From Blautia sp. (GTDB lineage: Bacteria > Bacillota > Clostridia > Lachnospirales > Lachnospiraceae): 64,000 bases of DNA. This document shows positions 28,983 through 39,997 of the stretch, piece after piece (position 1 is the first letter of the stretch; every line of letters begins with the position of its first letter). The stretch is from NCBI GenBank assembly GCA_017515325.1, contig JAFWGA010000057.1, positions 1 through 64,000 on the forward strand, given 5' to 3'. A model generated the notes under the pieces. That model was not told where the DNA came from and searched no databases. It was given only the letters and a program-made list of their open reading frames with translations. A program made the position numbers and the translations under genes.

Positions 28983-31739
28983 ATGCTGCCGGAAGAAAAG
29001 GCAAGAGTAAAAATAGATAAGCAGTTGATTAGCGCAGGCTGGGACATCGTATCAAGGGATGAATATGTCCCTCAGAGCGCATCTGCAGTGAAGGAAGCAC
29101 TCATGCAGGGCAACACTGAGAGTGACTATTTGCTCTTCGTCGATGACAAGGCTATCGCTGTTGTCGAGGCGAAGCGCGAAGAAAACCCGCTTGGTGAGGA
29201 TGTTCAGGGGCAGGCAGAGGATTATGCCTGCCATCCACAGAGTTGGTACGGTGTGTGGTTCCCGAACCAGATCCCATTGGTTTACCTTGCGAATGGCAGG
29301 AAAATATACTTCAAAAATATGCTGCAGCCAGACAGCGACTATGTTGAACTTTCCGAAATGCACTCTCCAAAGAAAATGCTGCAGCTGATTGGCCAGGTTT
29401 CTGAATATGGCGCTCTCCCTCGTCTGAACAAACGCGGGCTGCGTGATTGCCAGTACCGTGCAGAAACCAAATTTGAAAAATCCATCAAAGCCGGTACAAA
29501 GAAGAGCCTCGCTGTGCTTGCAACCGGCTCCGGCAAAACATACCTCGCGTGTCTCGCCAGCTACAGGCTTCTCAACTATACGCCAGCCCGACGAATCCTG
29601 TTCCTCGTTGACAGGAATAATCTGGCGCGGCAGACGGAAAGTGAATTCAGCACGTTCGATCGTACGGAAGGCCAGCAGGAAATGAGTTCCCTGTACGAGA
29701 TCAAGCGGCTGAAAAAAGAAAATGATATCAAAGCAGACATCGTGATTTCCACAATACAGAAGCTCTTTGCTGTCCTGACGGGAGCAGCCCTTCCCGGTGA
29801 TGATAACGAGGATGCCGAGGATGAAAAAAATACAACGGATGAGGAAAAGGAAGATACCAAAGCTATACAGCTTGGTGATAATCTGAACCTTCCTCCAGAT
29901 TACTTTCAACTTATTATCGTTGACGAATGCCACAGGTCTATTTACGGCAAATGGCGTGCTGTTCTGGATTACTTCGCCGGTGCCCATGTACTCGGGCTTA
30001 CTGCTACGCCAACGCCTGAAGCGTATGCTTTCTTCAATAATAACATTGTCGAAAACTATACCTATGATGAATCTGTCGTAGATGGCGTCAATGTTCCGAA
30101 CCGTGTCTACAGGATCAAGACGCTGGTCACGGAACATGGTGGAGCGATAAAGACAGGGACAAGAGTCAGGGAAACCGCCCGGAGAACCGGCGCGGAGACG
30201 GTTTATAAAGCGCCGGAAAGAGTGGATTATGATCCGCAGGCTCTTGACCGCTCTGTCGTGAATCCCGATCAGATCAGGGAGGTATTGGAAGCCTATAAGA
30301 AATCCATATACGAAGAACTCTATCCTGACCGGGAAAAAAGATGGGACTATATTCCGAAGACGCTCATTTTCGCCAAGGACGACTATCATGCCACGCAGAT
30401 TGTCAATATTGCAAAGCAGGTGTTCGGGGAAGAATTTGAGGACGGAATTGTACCGGAACATTTTGTACAGAAAATCACCTATACGGCTGAGGACTCGAAT
30501 GGCCTTATCCGCGACCTGCGCACAGAAAAAGATTTCCGGATCGCTGTTACTGTAACACTTGTGGCGACAGGCACAGACGTGAAACCGCTGGAAGTCGTTC
30601 TTTTCATGAAGGACGTTCATTCCGATGTGCTTTATACACAGATGAAGGGACGTGGCTGCCGCGTCATTGATGATGATCGGCTTTGTGAAGTTACGCCGAA
30701 TGCCAATACTAAGGAATGCTATTACATCGTAGACGCGGTTGGTGTGACGGAGCATGAAAAGGTTATTCCGCATCCGGTTGTCAGCCCCGGCAACAAAGTT
30801 CTCCCGTTGGATAAACTTTTGGAGCACCTTGCCCATAATGAACTGAGCGATGATAACTTGTGGCTGCTCCGTGATTACTGCGCTACCATAAACCGAAGAT
30901 ATGAAAACAATGCCCTGTTCGGCAGGCATCTTGATTTCTTTATAACATCGTATGGATTTGCCCCGAGGACGATTGCCGGGAACATCCAGACTGCGACAGA
31001 CGAAGGGCTCCTGATCGAGTGCCAGTACATCGATCCTTCCCACGATAATACCAGGCGTATGGCGTTGATTTACAAGCTGATCAGCAACATCCCCGCCCGG
31101 AAAAAGCTGCTTGAGATGCAGCGCGGTTATGTCGTAACGACGGAGGATGATCCGGATGAGCTGATCTATGCCGGTTTCTCTAAGGAAACTGCAAAATCGT
31201 ACATTGAGAACTTTGAGAAGTATCTGGAGGACAACAAGGACAGCATCGAGGCCCTGCGCATCATCGATAATTCCGAGGATGCGGTTATCACGCACAGTAT
31301 GCTTGCCGATCTTCGTGACAGGCTACTGTCCGAAAGCCGCCAGTACGGGGTCTATCAGATCTGGAAAAACTATAAGGTTCTGGATGAAACCGGGGATGTG
31401 GAGGATCTGGACGTCAAAACGAATGTGAACGCGCTGACGAACCTGATACAGATCGTGCGTTTTGCATACGGCAAGAATCAGAAACTCACCAGTCTCATCA
31501 AAGGATACGCTCAGCGGTTCAGTCTTTACTGCGGGCAGGCGCAGCGTATCCTCACAGACGATCAGAAAGAAATCATGCGGCAGATTGCCGAATTCGTCAT
31601 CAACGATGGAGCAATCAATGTAATGGATCTGAACGAGATCAACACTGATCTCTGGCGCAGGGGTGTGATCAGTTTCACCGCTCCCGTCCTTGCGGAAGAG
31701 ATGATGGCAATGTCCAGAATTCTGCTGAGAGCAGCATAA
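28983..31739 (+). CDS. hsdR: Type I restriction enzyme, R subunit
   Basis: The ATG at 28983 has AAAGGAAG upstream; 918 residues. The N-terminal nuclease is visible as ESDYLLFVDD...IAVVEAKRE (PD-ExK type, about 45-65). The translocase has Walker A LATGSGKTYLA (about 178), a DECHRS box (about 310), LTATPTPEA (about 330) and a helicase C lobe (TDVKPLEVVLFMKD, QMKGRGCRV; about 525-560). The C-terminal helices bind the methylase. With HsdM and HsdS it cuts DNA lacking the host methylation. Confidence 0.93.
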   Translation: MLPEEKARVKIDKQLISAGWDIVSRDEYVPQSASAVKEALMQGNTESDYLLFVDDKAIAVVEAKREENPLGEDVQGQAEDYACHPQSWYGVWFPNQIPLVYLANGRKIYFKNMLQPDSDYVELSEMHSPKKMLQLIGQVSEYGALPRLNKRGLRDCQYRAETKFEKSIKAGTKKSLAVLATGSGKTYLACLASYRLLNYTPARRILFLVDRNNLARQTESEFSTFDRTEGQQEMSSLYEIKRLKKENDIKADIVISTIQKLFAVLTGAALPGDDNEDAEDEKNTTDEEKEDTKAIQLGDNLNLPPDYFQLIIVDECHRSIYGKWRAVLDYFAGAHVLGLTATPTPEAYAFFNNNIVENYTYDESVVDGVNVPNRVYRIKTLVTEHGGAIKTGTRVRETARRTGAETVYKAPERVDYDPQALDRSVVNPDQIREVLEAYKKSIYEELYPDREKRWDYIPKTLIFAKDDYHATQIVNIAKQVFGEEFEDGIVPEHFVQKITYTAEDSNGLIRDLRTEKDFRIAVTVTLVATGTDVKPLEVVLFMKDVHSDVLYTQMKGRGCRVIDDDRLCEVTPNANTKECYYIVDAVGVTEHEKVIPHPVVSPGNKVLPLDKLLEHLAHNELSDDNLWLLRDYCATINRRYENNALFGRHLDFFITSYGFAPRTIAGNIQTATDEGLLIECQYIDPSHDNTRRMALIYKLISNIPARKKLLEMQRGYVVTTEDDPDELIYAGFSKETAKSYIENFEKYLEDNKDSIEALRIIDNSEDAVITHSMLADLRDRLLSESRQYGVYQIWKNYKVLDETGDVEDLDVKTNVNALTNLIQIVRFAYGKNQKLTSLIKGYAQRFSLYCGQAQRILTDDQKEIMRQIAEFVINDGAINVMDLNEINTDLWRRGVISFTAPVLAEEMMAMSRILLRAA

Positions 31740-34591
<2,852 letters not shown>

Positions 34592-34764
34592 CATCAACCG
34601 GGGGGCCGGGGTAAAATCTCTGTGGCCGTTGCCTCGGAAGACCGCCGCCCACTCTCGCGTGAATTTCCGCGAAATTGAATAGGGGGGATATGAAGAACAG
34701 CCGGAAGCGCAAAACCGCAAGGTTTCACTGCATTCCGACTGCTTTCGGTTTATATGACATATGA
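34592..34764 (+). other. Phage packaging-site/terminase-leader-like sequence with 24-codon ORF
   Basis: Directly after hsdS is a G-run sequence (CCGGGGGGCCGGGGTAAAA near 34598), then a conserved-looking stretch ending in AGGGGGG and ATG at 34690. The ORF is 24 codons (MKNSRKRKTARFH...) and stops at 34762-34764. From memory this layout resembles the leader between HNH endonuclease and small terminase genes in HK97-type phages, where the cos site lies. No terminase gene follows. The resemblance is inference and was not searched. Confidence 0.35.
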
Positions 34765-34939
34765 GAAATCATGCGCAATTTTGCATAAAACTGCGGATTC
34801 TGGCTGGGTTTCGTGGTCAGATAGGGCAATCGCCTCTTTGAATTCGCCTTTTTGTGCGTAGGAGGGGCCGACGGTCTTCTGCGATGTCCTCGACAGAGAT
34901 AGAGACCAGCCCCCGGTGTCGGGAGCGGGCCTTGTGACT

Positions 34940-35116
34940 TTATGCTTTGCCTGTCATGATAAAGTGTGCGTACTCGCGGCGATGCTCCTCAAGGTAGCAG
35001 ACCAGTTCATAGAAGCCTCGGTCGAGGGCCAGCCGCTGTACTGTCGTCACATCAAACATGTTCGTCAGACCGGTGTCGCGGATGGCGAGAATTTGTACCC
35101 GGACGGTGTCAGTCAT
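34940..35116 (-). CDS. DUF5049 family phage-type protein
   Basis: The ATG at 35116 lies in the overlap ATGACTGA with the stop of the upstream gene; 58 residues (MTDTVRVQILAIRDTG.., FYELVCYLEEHRREY). This fits DUF5049 small proteins found near packaging genes of Clostridial phages and in integrative elements. No motif suggests an enzymatic role. Confidence 0.75.
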   Translation of the reverse strand: MTDTVRVQILAIRDTGLTNMFDVTTVQRLALDRGFYELVCYLEEHRREYAHFIMTGKA

Positions 35117-35846
35117 CGGTGGGCACCTCCTCGCTTGTCTCGGCAGCCTGCTGCGGGGCTTTGGCAGTGTCCCGCTTGGCTTTCTGGTTGGCCTTGAACT
35201 TCTCCTCCTCGGCCTTGTTTCGGAAGGCCGCGTGGCCGGAAAGGTTGCGGAGCAGAATCTTCCGGGCTGTTTTGCTGTCGTTGCCGACGTAGCCGAGGCG
35301 CAGGAGGAAGCAGCGGAATGCGTATTTCTCGCTCTCGACCTCCGTTTCCTTGGCAAGAACCCGCTTGGCATCCTTCGCCATACCGCAAAGGGCTGCGATG
35401 AAGCCCGTGTAAGCCTGCGTGTCTTCCGGCTCCGGCAGGGTATCCCACCAAGGGAAGGAAACCCTGTCCTCGGTGACCTCGATGTCCAGCCGGTCGGCTC
35501 CGAGGGCTTTCCGCATCAGGCTGGACTTGGCATCCACCAATTTCCGTAGGTTGTCGATGGCGCTTTCGTTGAAGCCGTCCCTCGGCAGGCTGACCGTCAG
35601 GCCGGTGGTCTCAGTGTGCTCTGCGGCGTCATCGCTCTTGGCGGTGAAGCCCACCTCCGCAAGCACGGCGAGGATGTCGGAATCATCCGGGTAAATGATG
35701 CTACCGTCCTTGGTGACGGTGATGTCGCCAATGTCGTAGTTGCAGGTGGGCATCTTGCGGTAGATGGGCCGCTCCCCGGTAATCTCTGCAATAGCAGCGA
35801 CGAGTGCTTTGCGCGTGGTTCCGTTAAGGTTCATTTTCGTTGTCAT
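35109..35846 (-). CDS. Phage/ICE virulence-related-type protein
   Basis: The 245-residue protein begins MTTKMNLNGTTRKALVAAIAEITGERP and contains YDIGDITVTKDGSI, SFPWWDTLPEPEDTQAYTGF and YAFRCFLLRLGYVG...KILLRNLSG, followed by a Lys/Glu-rich tail. Similar proteins are annotated in gut Firmicute phages and conjugative elements as hypothetical or virulence-related proteins. Its function is unknown. It is translationally coupled to the DUF5049 gene. This is the third phage-type marker in the island. Confidence 0.65.
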   Translation of the reverse strand: MTTKMNLNGTTRKALVAAIAEITGERPIYRKMPTCNYDIGDITVTKDGSIIYPDDSDILAVLAEVGFTAKSDDAAEHTETTGLTVSLPRDGFNESAIDNLRKLVDAKSSLMRKALGADRLDIEVTEDRVSFPWWDTLPEPEDTQAYTGFIAALCGMAKDAKRVLAKETEVESEKYAFRCFLLRLGYVGNDSKTARKILLRNLSGHAAFRNKAEEEKFKANQKAKRDTAKAPQQAAETSEEVPTDD

Positions 35847-36074
35847 GGTATCTACCTCCGTAAAAATGTGATTTTCCCTTGGGGTACTGTATAAATCACT
35901 CTACGGCGGCAGAATAGCAAGTTAATTCTGAGCATAATCTATACAAACATTCGGGGCGGAAAACATTAAGGAAGTAATTTTGAGAATTTCATTCCATCCA
36001 CACAAATTTAACAATTTGCATACTGTTCACGATCCGAAGTCTGTGGTACATTATATCTTAGAAAGGAGGGTGAA
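35847..36074. other. Intergenic region with promoter for the toxin-antitoxin pair
   Basis: This AT-rich gap separates the minus-strand phage-type genes from the plus-strand toxin-antitoxin pair. A weak extended -10 (TGGTACATT, about 36049-36057) with TTCACG (36027-36032) 15 bp before it is the only promoter-like signal. No small gene is seen. Confidence 0.35.
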
Positions 36075-36509
36075 ATGATGGCAAATGTTTTTGATACAGC
36101 AAAATATATTTTAGAGCAGCTTGGTTCTATGTCAACAATGAAGCTTCAGAAACTGTGCTATTATTCTCAGGCATGGTCACTTGTTTGGGATGATTCTCCT
36201 TTATTTGAGGAAGATTTTCAGGCATGGGCTAACGGCCCGGTATGTCCTGAATTGTTTTTCAAAACACAAGGAAAATATTCAGCAAGTGCCAGCGATGAAA
36301 CTGGTGGAGAGGGCAATTTATCTGAAAATCAAAAAGACACCATAGATAAAGTCTTAGAGCACTATGGTGGCCACAATGCTCAATGGCTTAGTCAGTTGAC
36401 ACATATGGAGGATCCGTGGATTAAAGCGAGAGAAGGTGTTCCGTCTGGTGCAGGGTGTAGTAATGTGATCACGAAGGAAAGCATGGCGGTATACTATGGC
36501 GGACTCTAA
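36075..36509 (+). CDS. Panacea-domain (DUF4065/SocA-like) antitoxin
   Basis: The 144-residue protein has the Panacea/DUF4065 signature: MSTMKLQKLCYYSQAWSL (about residue 20), FQAWANGPVCPELF (about 54) and LEHYGGHNAQWLSQLTH (about 97). These proteins act as antitoxins or proteolysis adaptors in toxin-antitoxin pairs. A ribosome site AGGAGGG precedes tandem ATGs. An extended -10-like TGGTACATT lies about 30 bp upstream. Its end overlaps the next gene by 14 bp, as usual for such pairs. Confidence 0.85.
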   Translation: MMANVFDTAKYILEQLGSMSTMKLQKLCYYSQAWSLVWDDSPLFEEDFQAWANGPVCPELFFKTQGKYSASASDETGGEGNLSENQKDTIDKVLEHYGGHNAQWLSQLTHMEDPWIKAREGVPSGAGCSNVITKESMAVYYGGL

Positions 36510-36963
36510 AAGAAAAAAAGAAGTAAAACAAAAAGAAGTTCCCAAGGGGAAAATTATCGCTCAGGGTGGAGATCCTGAGCGATATTATTCAGAAAACCCT
36601 GCTTGGACGTTTGCGAATGCTGATCAGGAGATGTGGGCATTCTCTCTAGATCATATCGGAACTGCTATTTGGACGGAGATACTTCCAAGGCTTCAAGCAT
36701 TAGAAACCCAGACTTGGAGTGAGATACTGATTCGCAATAAGAAACAAAATCACTCGTTGGATTTGAATGAACTGAACAAAGCAGCTCAGGATAGACTTGC
36801 CGCAAGGTATATAGAAGCAGAGTCGTTGATTTCGTTAAGGATTACTGGTAATCATAGATTGTATGGTTACATGGACGGTAGGGTTTTCAATATACTATGG
36901 TATGATGATGACCACGGAGATAATAAAACATGTGTATGTAGATCTCGTTTAAAACATACATAA
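36496..36963 (+). CDS. Putative toxin paired with the Panacea antitoxin
   Basis: The 155-residue protein overlaps the antitoxin gene. After a basic N-terminus, a core reads YYSENPAWTFANADQEMW (about 31), then SLRITGNHRLYGYMDGRVFNILWYDDDHG (about 113). The latter resembles the SRxRLFG...FxxLWWDPxHE end of RelE/ParE-like folds. It is probably the toxin partner of the pair, but no fold can be proven from sequence. A terminator follows at 36965. Confidence 0.6.
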   Translation: MADSKRKKEVKQKEVPKGKIIAQGGDPERYYSENPAWTFANADQEMWAFSLDHIGTAIWTEILPRLQALETQTWSEILIRNKKQNHSLDLNELNKAAQDRLAARYIEAESLISLRITGNHRLYGYMDGRVFNILWYDDDHGDNKTCVCRSRLKHT

Positions 36964-36964
36964 A

Positions 36965-37009
36965 GAAAGCGGCTTCACAGGAGCGTTTCTGCTCCCATGA
37001 AGCCGTTTT
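36965..37009 (+). terminator. Rho-independent terminator after the toxin-antitoxin pair
   Basis: Stem CGGCTTCA/TGAAGCCG (36970-36977 with 36998-37005) plus an inner GGAGC/GCTCC stem, followed by TTTT (37006-37009). Confidence 0.8.
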
Positions 37010-37055
37010 CCGTTGTTCTCGCCCGAAGAATGCTGGCTCTAATTAGCTTGTTCCA

Positions 37056-37066
37056 GAAATCCCTAA
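37056..37066 (-). repeat. 11-bp inverted repeat, right copy (candidate island end)
   Basis: GAAATCCCTAA here pairs with 19403-19413. It lies past the terminator of the toxin-antitoxin pair and before the chromosomal cobalamin cluster. Confidence 0.35.
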
Positions 37067-37155
37067 TTTGAACCGCCTTTACATGGGGCCTTGGCAATAA
37101 AGCATACTGCCTATTACCTGGCGTCTTTGCTATAGTGACGATAAGCCTCCGACGC

Positions 37156-37196
37156 ACAGCAGACGACAAAGTAAACTTTACTTTGTCGTCTGCTGT
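37156..37196. other. 41-nt perfect palindrome (20-bp arms)
   Basis: Arms 37156-37175 and 37177-37196 pair perfectly around a single C at 37176. It lies 6 bp past the stop codon of the secreted protein gene and may act as its terminator or be a mobile palindromic repeat. An 18-bp part of it recurs at 2754-2771. Confidence 0.65.
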
Positions 37197-37201
37197 CACT
37201 C

Positions 37202-38074
37202 TCAGTTCTCGCTTGCCTGTATGGAGGCAGAGTCAAAGGTCAGGGTATAGGAGAGCTCTGTCTGTGTTCCTAAAGAAGCCTTGTCCACGATGACAGGGAT
37301 GGGATAATCAAAGCCAGCCACGGGAATGCGAAAGACTGATTCGCCGTCCCTGATCTCGGCTTCGATGGTCATATCATCCACTATCATGTAATCATATTTA
37401 TCGCTTCCCCAGACAATTTCGGCCCAGGCCTCCTGGTTTTCGACCTCAAGGACTGCCGGGCTTTTCACCGCGGTATAGCCTTTGCCGCCGCCTAAGGTAA
37501 GCTCTACCAGGTAGGTTCCGTCTTCCAGGCCGGCAGATTCCGCCGTGACAGTCTCTATATCCGTCCTGGCCTCAGCAGGAAGACCGGAGGCGTGCAAAAG
37601 CAGAACCCTGTCATACCATTTTTCTTTTCTTTTGCTGAAGGCTGCCAGATCCGTCAGCTGATCCAGGGCTTCTACAGAAAAGGTGTAGGTCTGTTTACCA
37701 TCCTCGTCCAGGACGAAGGGGATCCATTCCTCCTCGGAAACAGATGCCGCCTCTTCTCCCGTACCGGGATAGACATACAGATAGCCGTCCCCGCCCATTG
37801 TCAGGGTTACGGTAAACTCTCCGTCTTCGACTGTGACTGTACATTTGTCGATGGGAAACATGGATGAGCTGCATTCTGCTTCGATCTCATAGCTGCCTTC
37901 TGCCACAGAAGAAGGATAGACAGGGACAAGTCCTTCATCTGAGATCTCATTTGCCGGAGCCATCTCCGAGCTTGATGCTACCTTTGCTTCCTCTGCCCAT
38001 GCAGGATTTGCCAGGATAGCTGAGCACAGCAGGACGACTATCGCCGCAGGAATATTCCGGATGTGTTTTTTCAT
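37202..38074 (-). CDS. Secreted protein, probable metal or tetrapyrrole binding role
   Basis: The ATG at 38074 has GGAAGGA upstream; 290 residues. A signal peptide (about residues 1-28) is followed by two similar regions with a YEIEAECSSSMFPIDKC...VTLTMGGDGYLYVY pattern and an AFSKRKEKWYDRVLLLHASGLP end. The domain recalls NEAT-like and iron-transport-associated extracellular domains. It lies in the order chelatase then this gene, downstream of the cobalamin riboswitch operon, so it may bind cobalt, heme or corrinoids. It is not a classical BtuF solute-binding protein. Confidence 0.55.
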   Translation of the reverse strand: MKKHIRNIPAAIVVLLCSAILANPAWAEEAKVASSSEMAPANEISDEGLVPVYPSSVAEGSYEIEAECSSSMFPIDKCTVTVEDGEFTVTLTMGGDGYLYVYPGTGEEAASVSEEEWIPFVLDEDGKQTYTFSVEALDQLTDLAAFSKRKEKWYDRVLLLHASGLPAEARTDIETVTAESAGLEDGTYLVELTLGGGKGYTAVKSPAVLEVENQEAWAEIVWGSDKYDYMIVDDMTIEAEIRDGESVFRIPVAGFDYPIPVIVDKASLGTQTELSYTLTFDSASIQASEN

Positions 38075-38257
38075 AATCTTTTCTTCCTTCCTTTCCGAAT
38101 CGTGCCAACAGGCTTTCTGCCATAGCCTCAGGGCATATCGCGCACAGCAGGTAACTGTTCCGTCAGCAGCCCGCACCAGGCTGTGAAACGCATGCTCTGA
38201 AAAAGAACAGCCGTGAAGGACCATTTGACAGAAGAGCTACCGGAATGATTCAAAAAT

Positions 38258-38357
38258 CCGCCATGCAGCCCTAGACCGGAGGTTATTCCTGATGCGATGG
38301 TACATAACGCAAAAGCATACGGAACAGTCCCTTCCCTTCATGACGACTGCATGGCGG
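38258..38357 (-). terminator. Long-loop hairpin/possible structured RNA after the chelatase gene
   Basis: Arms CCGCCATGCAG and CTGCATGGCGG (38258-38268 and 38347-38357, 11 bp) enclose 78 nt. On the minus strand the second arm is followed by ATTTTTG, so it can act as a terminator. Further complementary pieces (GGCAACTG with CAGTTGCC, GCATCGG with CCGATGC) lie at about 38380-38450. The rest of the 430-bp gap (38075-38504) shows no gene. It lies between the chelatase and secreted-protein genes and could be a regulatory leader for the latter. Confidence 0.45.
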
Positions 38358-38504
38358 AACCTGCATCGGTCTATGCCGAATATGGCAACTGCCTGTCTCT
38401 GGTGATATGAGCTTTGCAGCCGATGCCAGACTCTTGCGGAAACAGTTGCCGAATAGCAGCTACGAAGCACAAAGTGCTGCCTGGCTACACCGAAATGTCA
38501 TGGA

Positions 38505-39899
38505 TTACTCAGCCAGAGAGGCAATTGCCTCGGCTACATGAGCAACATAAAGATCACGGATAGCCGCCATCTCGCCAAGACCCTTGAGCTGGCAGTCTAC
38601 TTCGTAGCCGGCAGCTTCGAATTCTGTCTTCCAGGAGCCTTCCTCATCACCAGCCATATCATTGTTGGCATGATCCCCAGCGACAACCATCAGAGGCTCA
38701 AGAACGACCTTTTTGTACTCCCCTTCGCCTACAGCCGCAATAACATCCTCAAGGCTGGGCTCCGCTTCGACGGTACCGATATAGTAGTTCTCAAATCCGC
38801 CATCTTTCAGCACGCCCTGGAACTTCTCATAAACCTGATTGGATTCTGCCTCGGTACCATGACCCATGAAGCAGATCGCGGTCTGGCCATCGTCAAAGTC
38901 CTTGGTCTCGGCTGTGATCGCTTCGCAGACAGCGGCGAAATCCTCGTCCGTTGTAAGAAGCGGAGCACCGACAACGACCTTCTCGAAGGCATCCTCATAT
39001 TCAGCCAGTTCAGCAATGACATCATTGTATTCATAACCATTCATCAGATGGGTCGGCTGTACAACAAGCGTCTTCACGCCGTCAGCAATGGCTCTCTCAA
39101 TGGCTTCGCCAAAGTTGTCGATCACAACGTTGTCTCTCTTGGCCAGCTTGTCAATGATGATCTGTGCGGTAAAGGCACGGCGCACATCATATTCGGGATT
39201 TGCTGCAGCAATAGCGTCCTCAACAGCCTTGATGGTGTTGGTACGGCTGTCGTTATAGCTTGTTCCGAAGGAGACAACCAGGATAGCCTGATCCTTGGGG
39301 GCAGCCGGGTCAACGCTGGGCTCATATACTTCACCGGGAGTCTCAGCGGGGACACCTGTATCCTCAAATTCTTCCCCCTTGTCAAGTACTTCGAGGATTT
39401 GGCCGGCAGCTTCCTCAACGGCAGCCTTAGCTTCCTCAGCCTGAGCAGATACTGCGGCAATGCCTTCTTCTACCTCAGCCTGAACAGACTCAGCCTTATC
39501 CTTGAGTCCTTCGATTGCAGCTTCGATATCTGCAGGAGCAGCGGCAGCAGCTTCACCGATCAGACCTTCAAAACCATCAGCGTCCTTCTCTGCCTCTTCT
39601 GCGACATCCTCTGCGTTCTCTTCGACTGCTTCGATCGCTTCCTCAACCTCTCCCTCTGCCTCTTCTACCGCCTCATCGGCAGCATCTTCAGCCACGTCGA
39701 CAGCATCTTCGACCGCTGCTTCAGCCTCTGCGACCTCTGCTTCAGCCTCGTCAACGGCATCTTCAACGGCATCGACCGCTTCTTCAACGGTTTCTTCCAC
39801 TGCAGACGCGTCTTCCTCTGCATAGGCAGACATGCTTCCAAACAGAACCATGGAAGCGGTGAGCGTAAGTGCAAGCACCTTCACCATACGGTTTTTCAT
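38505..39899 (-). CDS. cbiK: Exported sirohydrochlorin cobaltochelatase (CbiK type) with Ala/Glu-rich region
   Basis: The ATG at 39899 follows AGGAGG at 6 bp; 464 residues. A signal peptide ends near SMSAYA. Residues about 27-165 are an extreme Glu/Ala/Asp-rich coiled-coil-like repeat (VEEAVDAVEDAVDEAEAEV type). The chelatase domain starts at LVVSFGTSYND (about 205), with the two catalytic-site His in QPTHLMNGYEY (about 286) and FMGHGTEAES (about 349). Cytosolic CbiK inserts Co2+ into sirohydrochlorin. An exported form, known from Desulfovibrio periplasmic CbiK, suggests metal or tetrapyrrole handling outside the cell. Confidence 0.85.
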   Translation of the reverse strand: MKNRMVKVLALTLTASMVLFGSMSAYAEEDASAVEETVEEAVDAVEDAVDEAEAEVAEAEAAVEDAVDVAEDAADEAVEEAEGEVEEAIEAVEENAEDVAEEAEKDADGFEGLIGEAAAAAPADIEAAIEGLKDKAESVQAEVEEGIAAVSAQAEEAKAAVEEAAGQILEVLDKGEEFEDTGVPAETPGEVYEPSVDPAAPKDQAILVVSFGTSYNDSRTNTIKAVEDAIAAANPEYDVRRAFTAQIIIDKLAKRDNVVIDNFGEAIERAIADGVKTLVVQPTHLMNGYEYNDVIAELAEYEDAFEKVVVGAPLLTTDEDFAAVCEAITAETKDFDDGQTAICFMGHGTEAESNQVYEKFQGVLKDGGFENYYIGTVEAEPSLEDVIAAVGEGEYKKVVLEPLMVVAGDHANNDMAGDEEGSWKTEFEAAGYEVDCQLKGLGEMAAIRDLYVAHVAEAIASLAE

Positions 39900-39997
39900 C
39901 ATGTACCTCCTTTTGGCTCTCGCCATAATAATAGTATATTTATAACTCCAGGTTATTCTGAAGCTATATACCATGAAACGGATAGGATAACACTTAA

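Noticed and set aside
29052-31295. 747-aa minus-strand ORF opposite hsdR
   Set aside because: It is antisense to the clear hsdR gene and has no recognisable domain.
36975-37199. Small minus-strand ORF (74 aa) beside the palindrome
   Set aside because: It overlaps a terminator and the palindrome, begins inside the palindrome and has no ribosome site. It is probably noncoding flank.
38075-38257. Second cobalamin riboswitch before the secreted protein
   Set aside because: The conserved B12 box and closing blocks seen at 42330-42480 are not present here.
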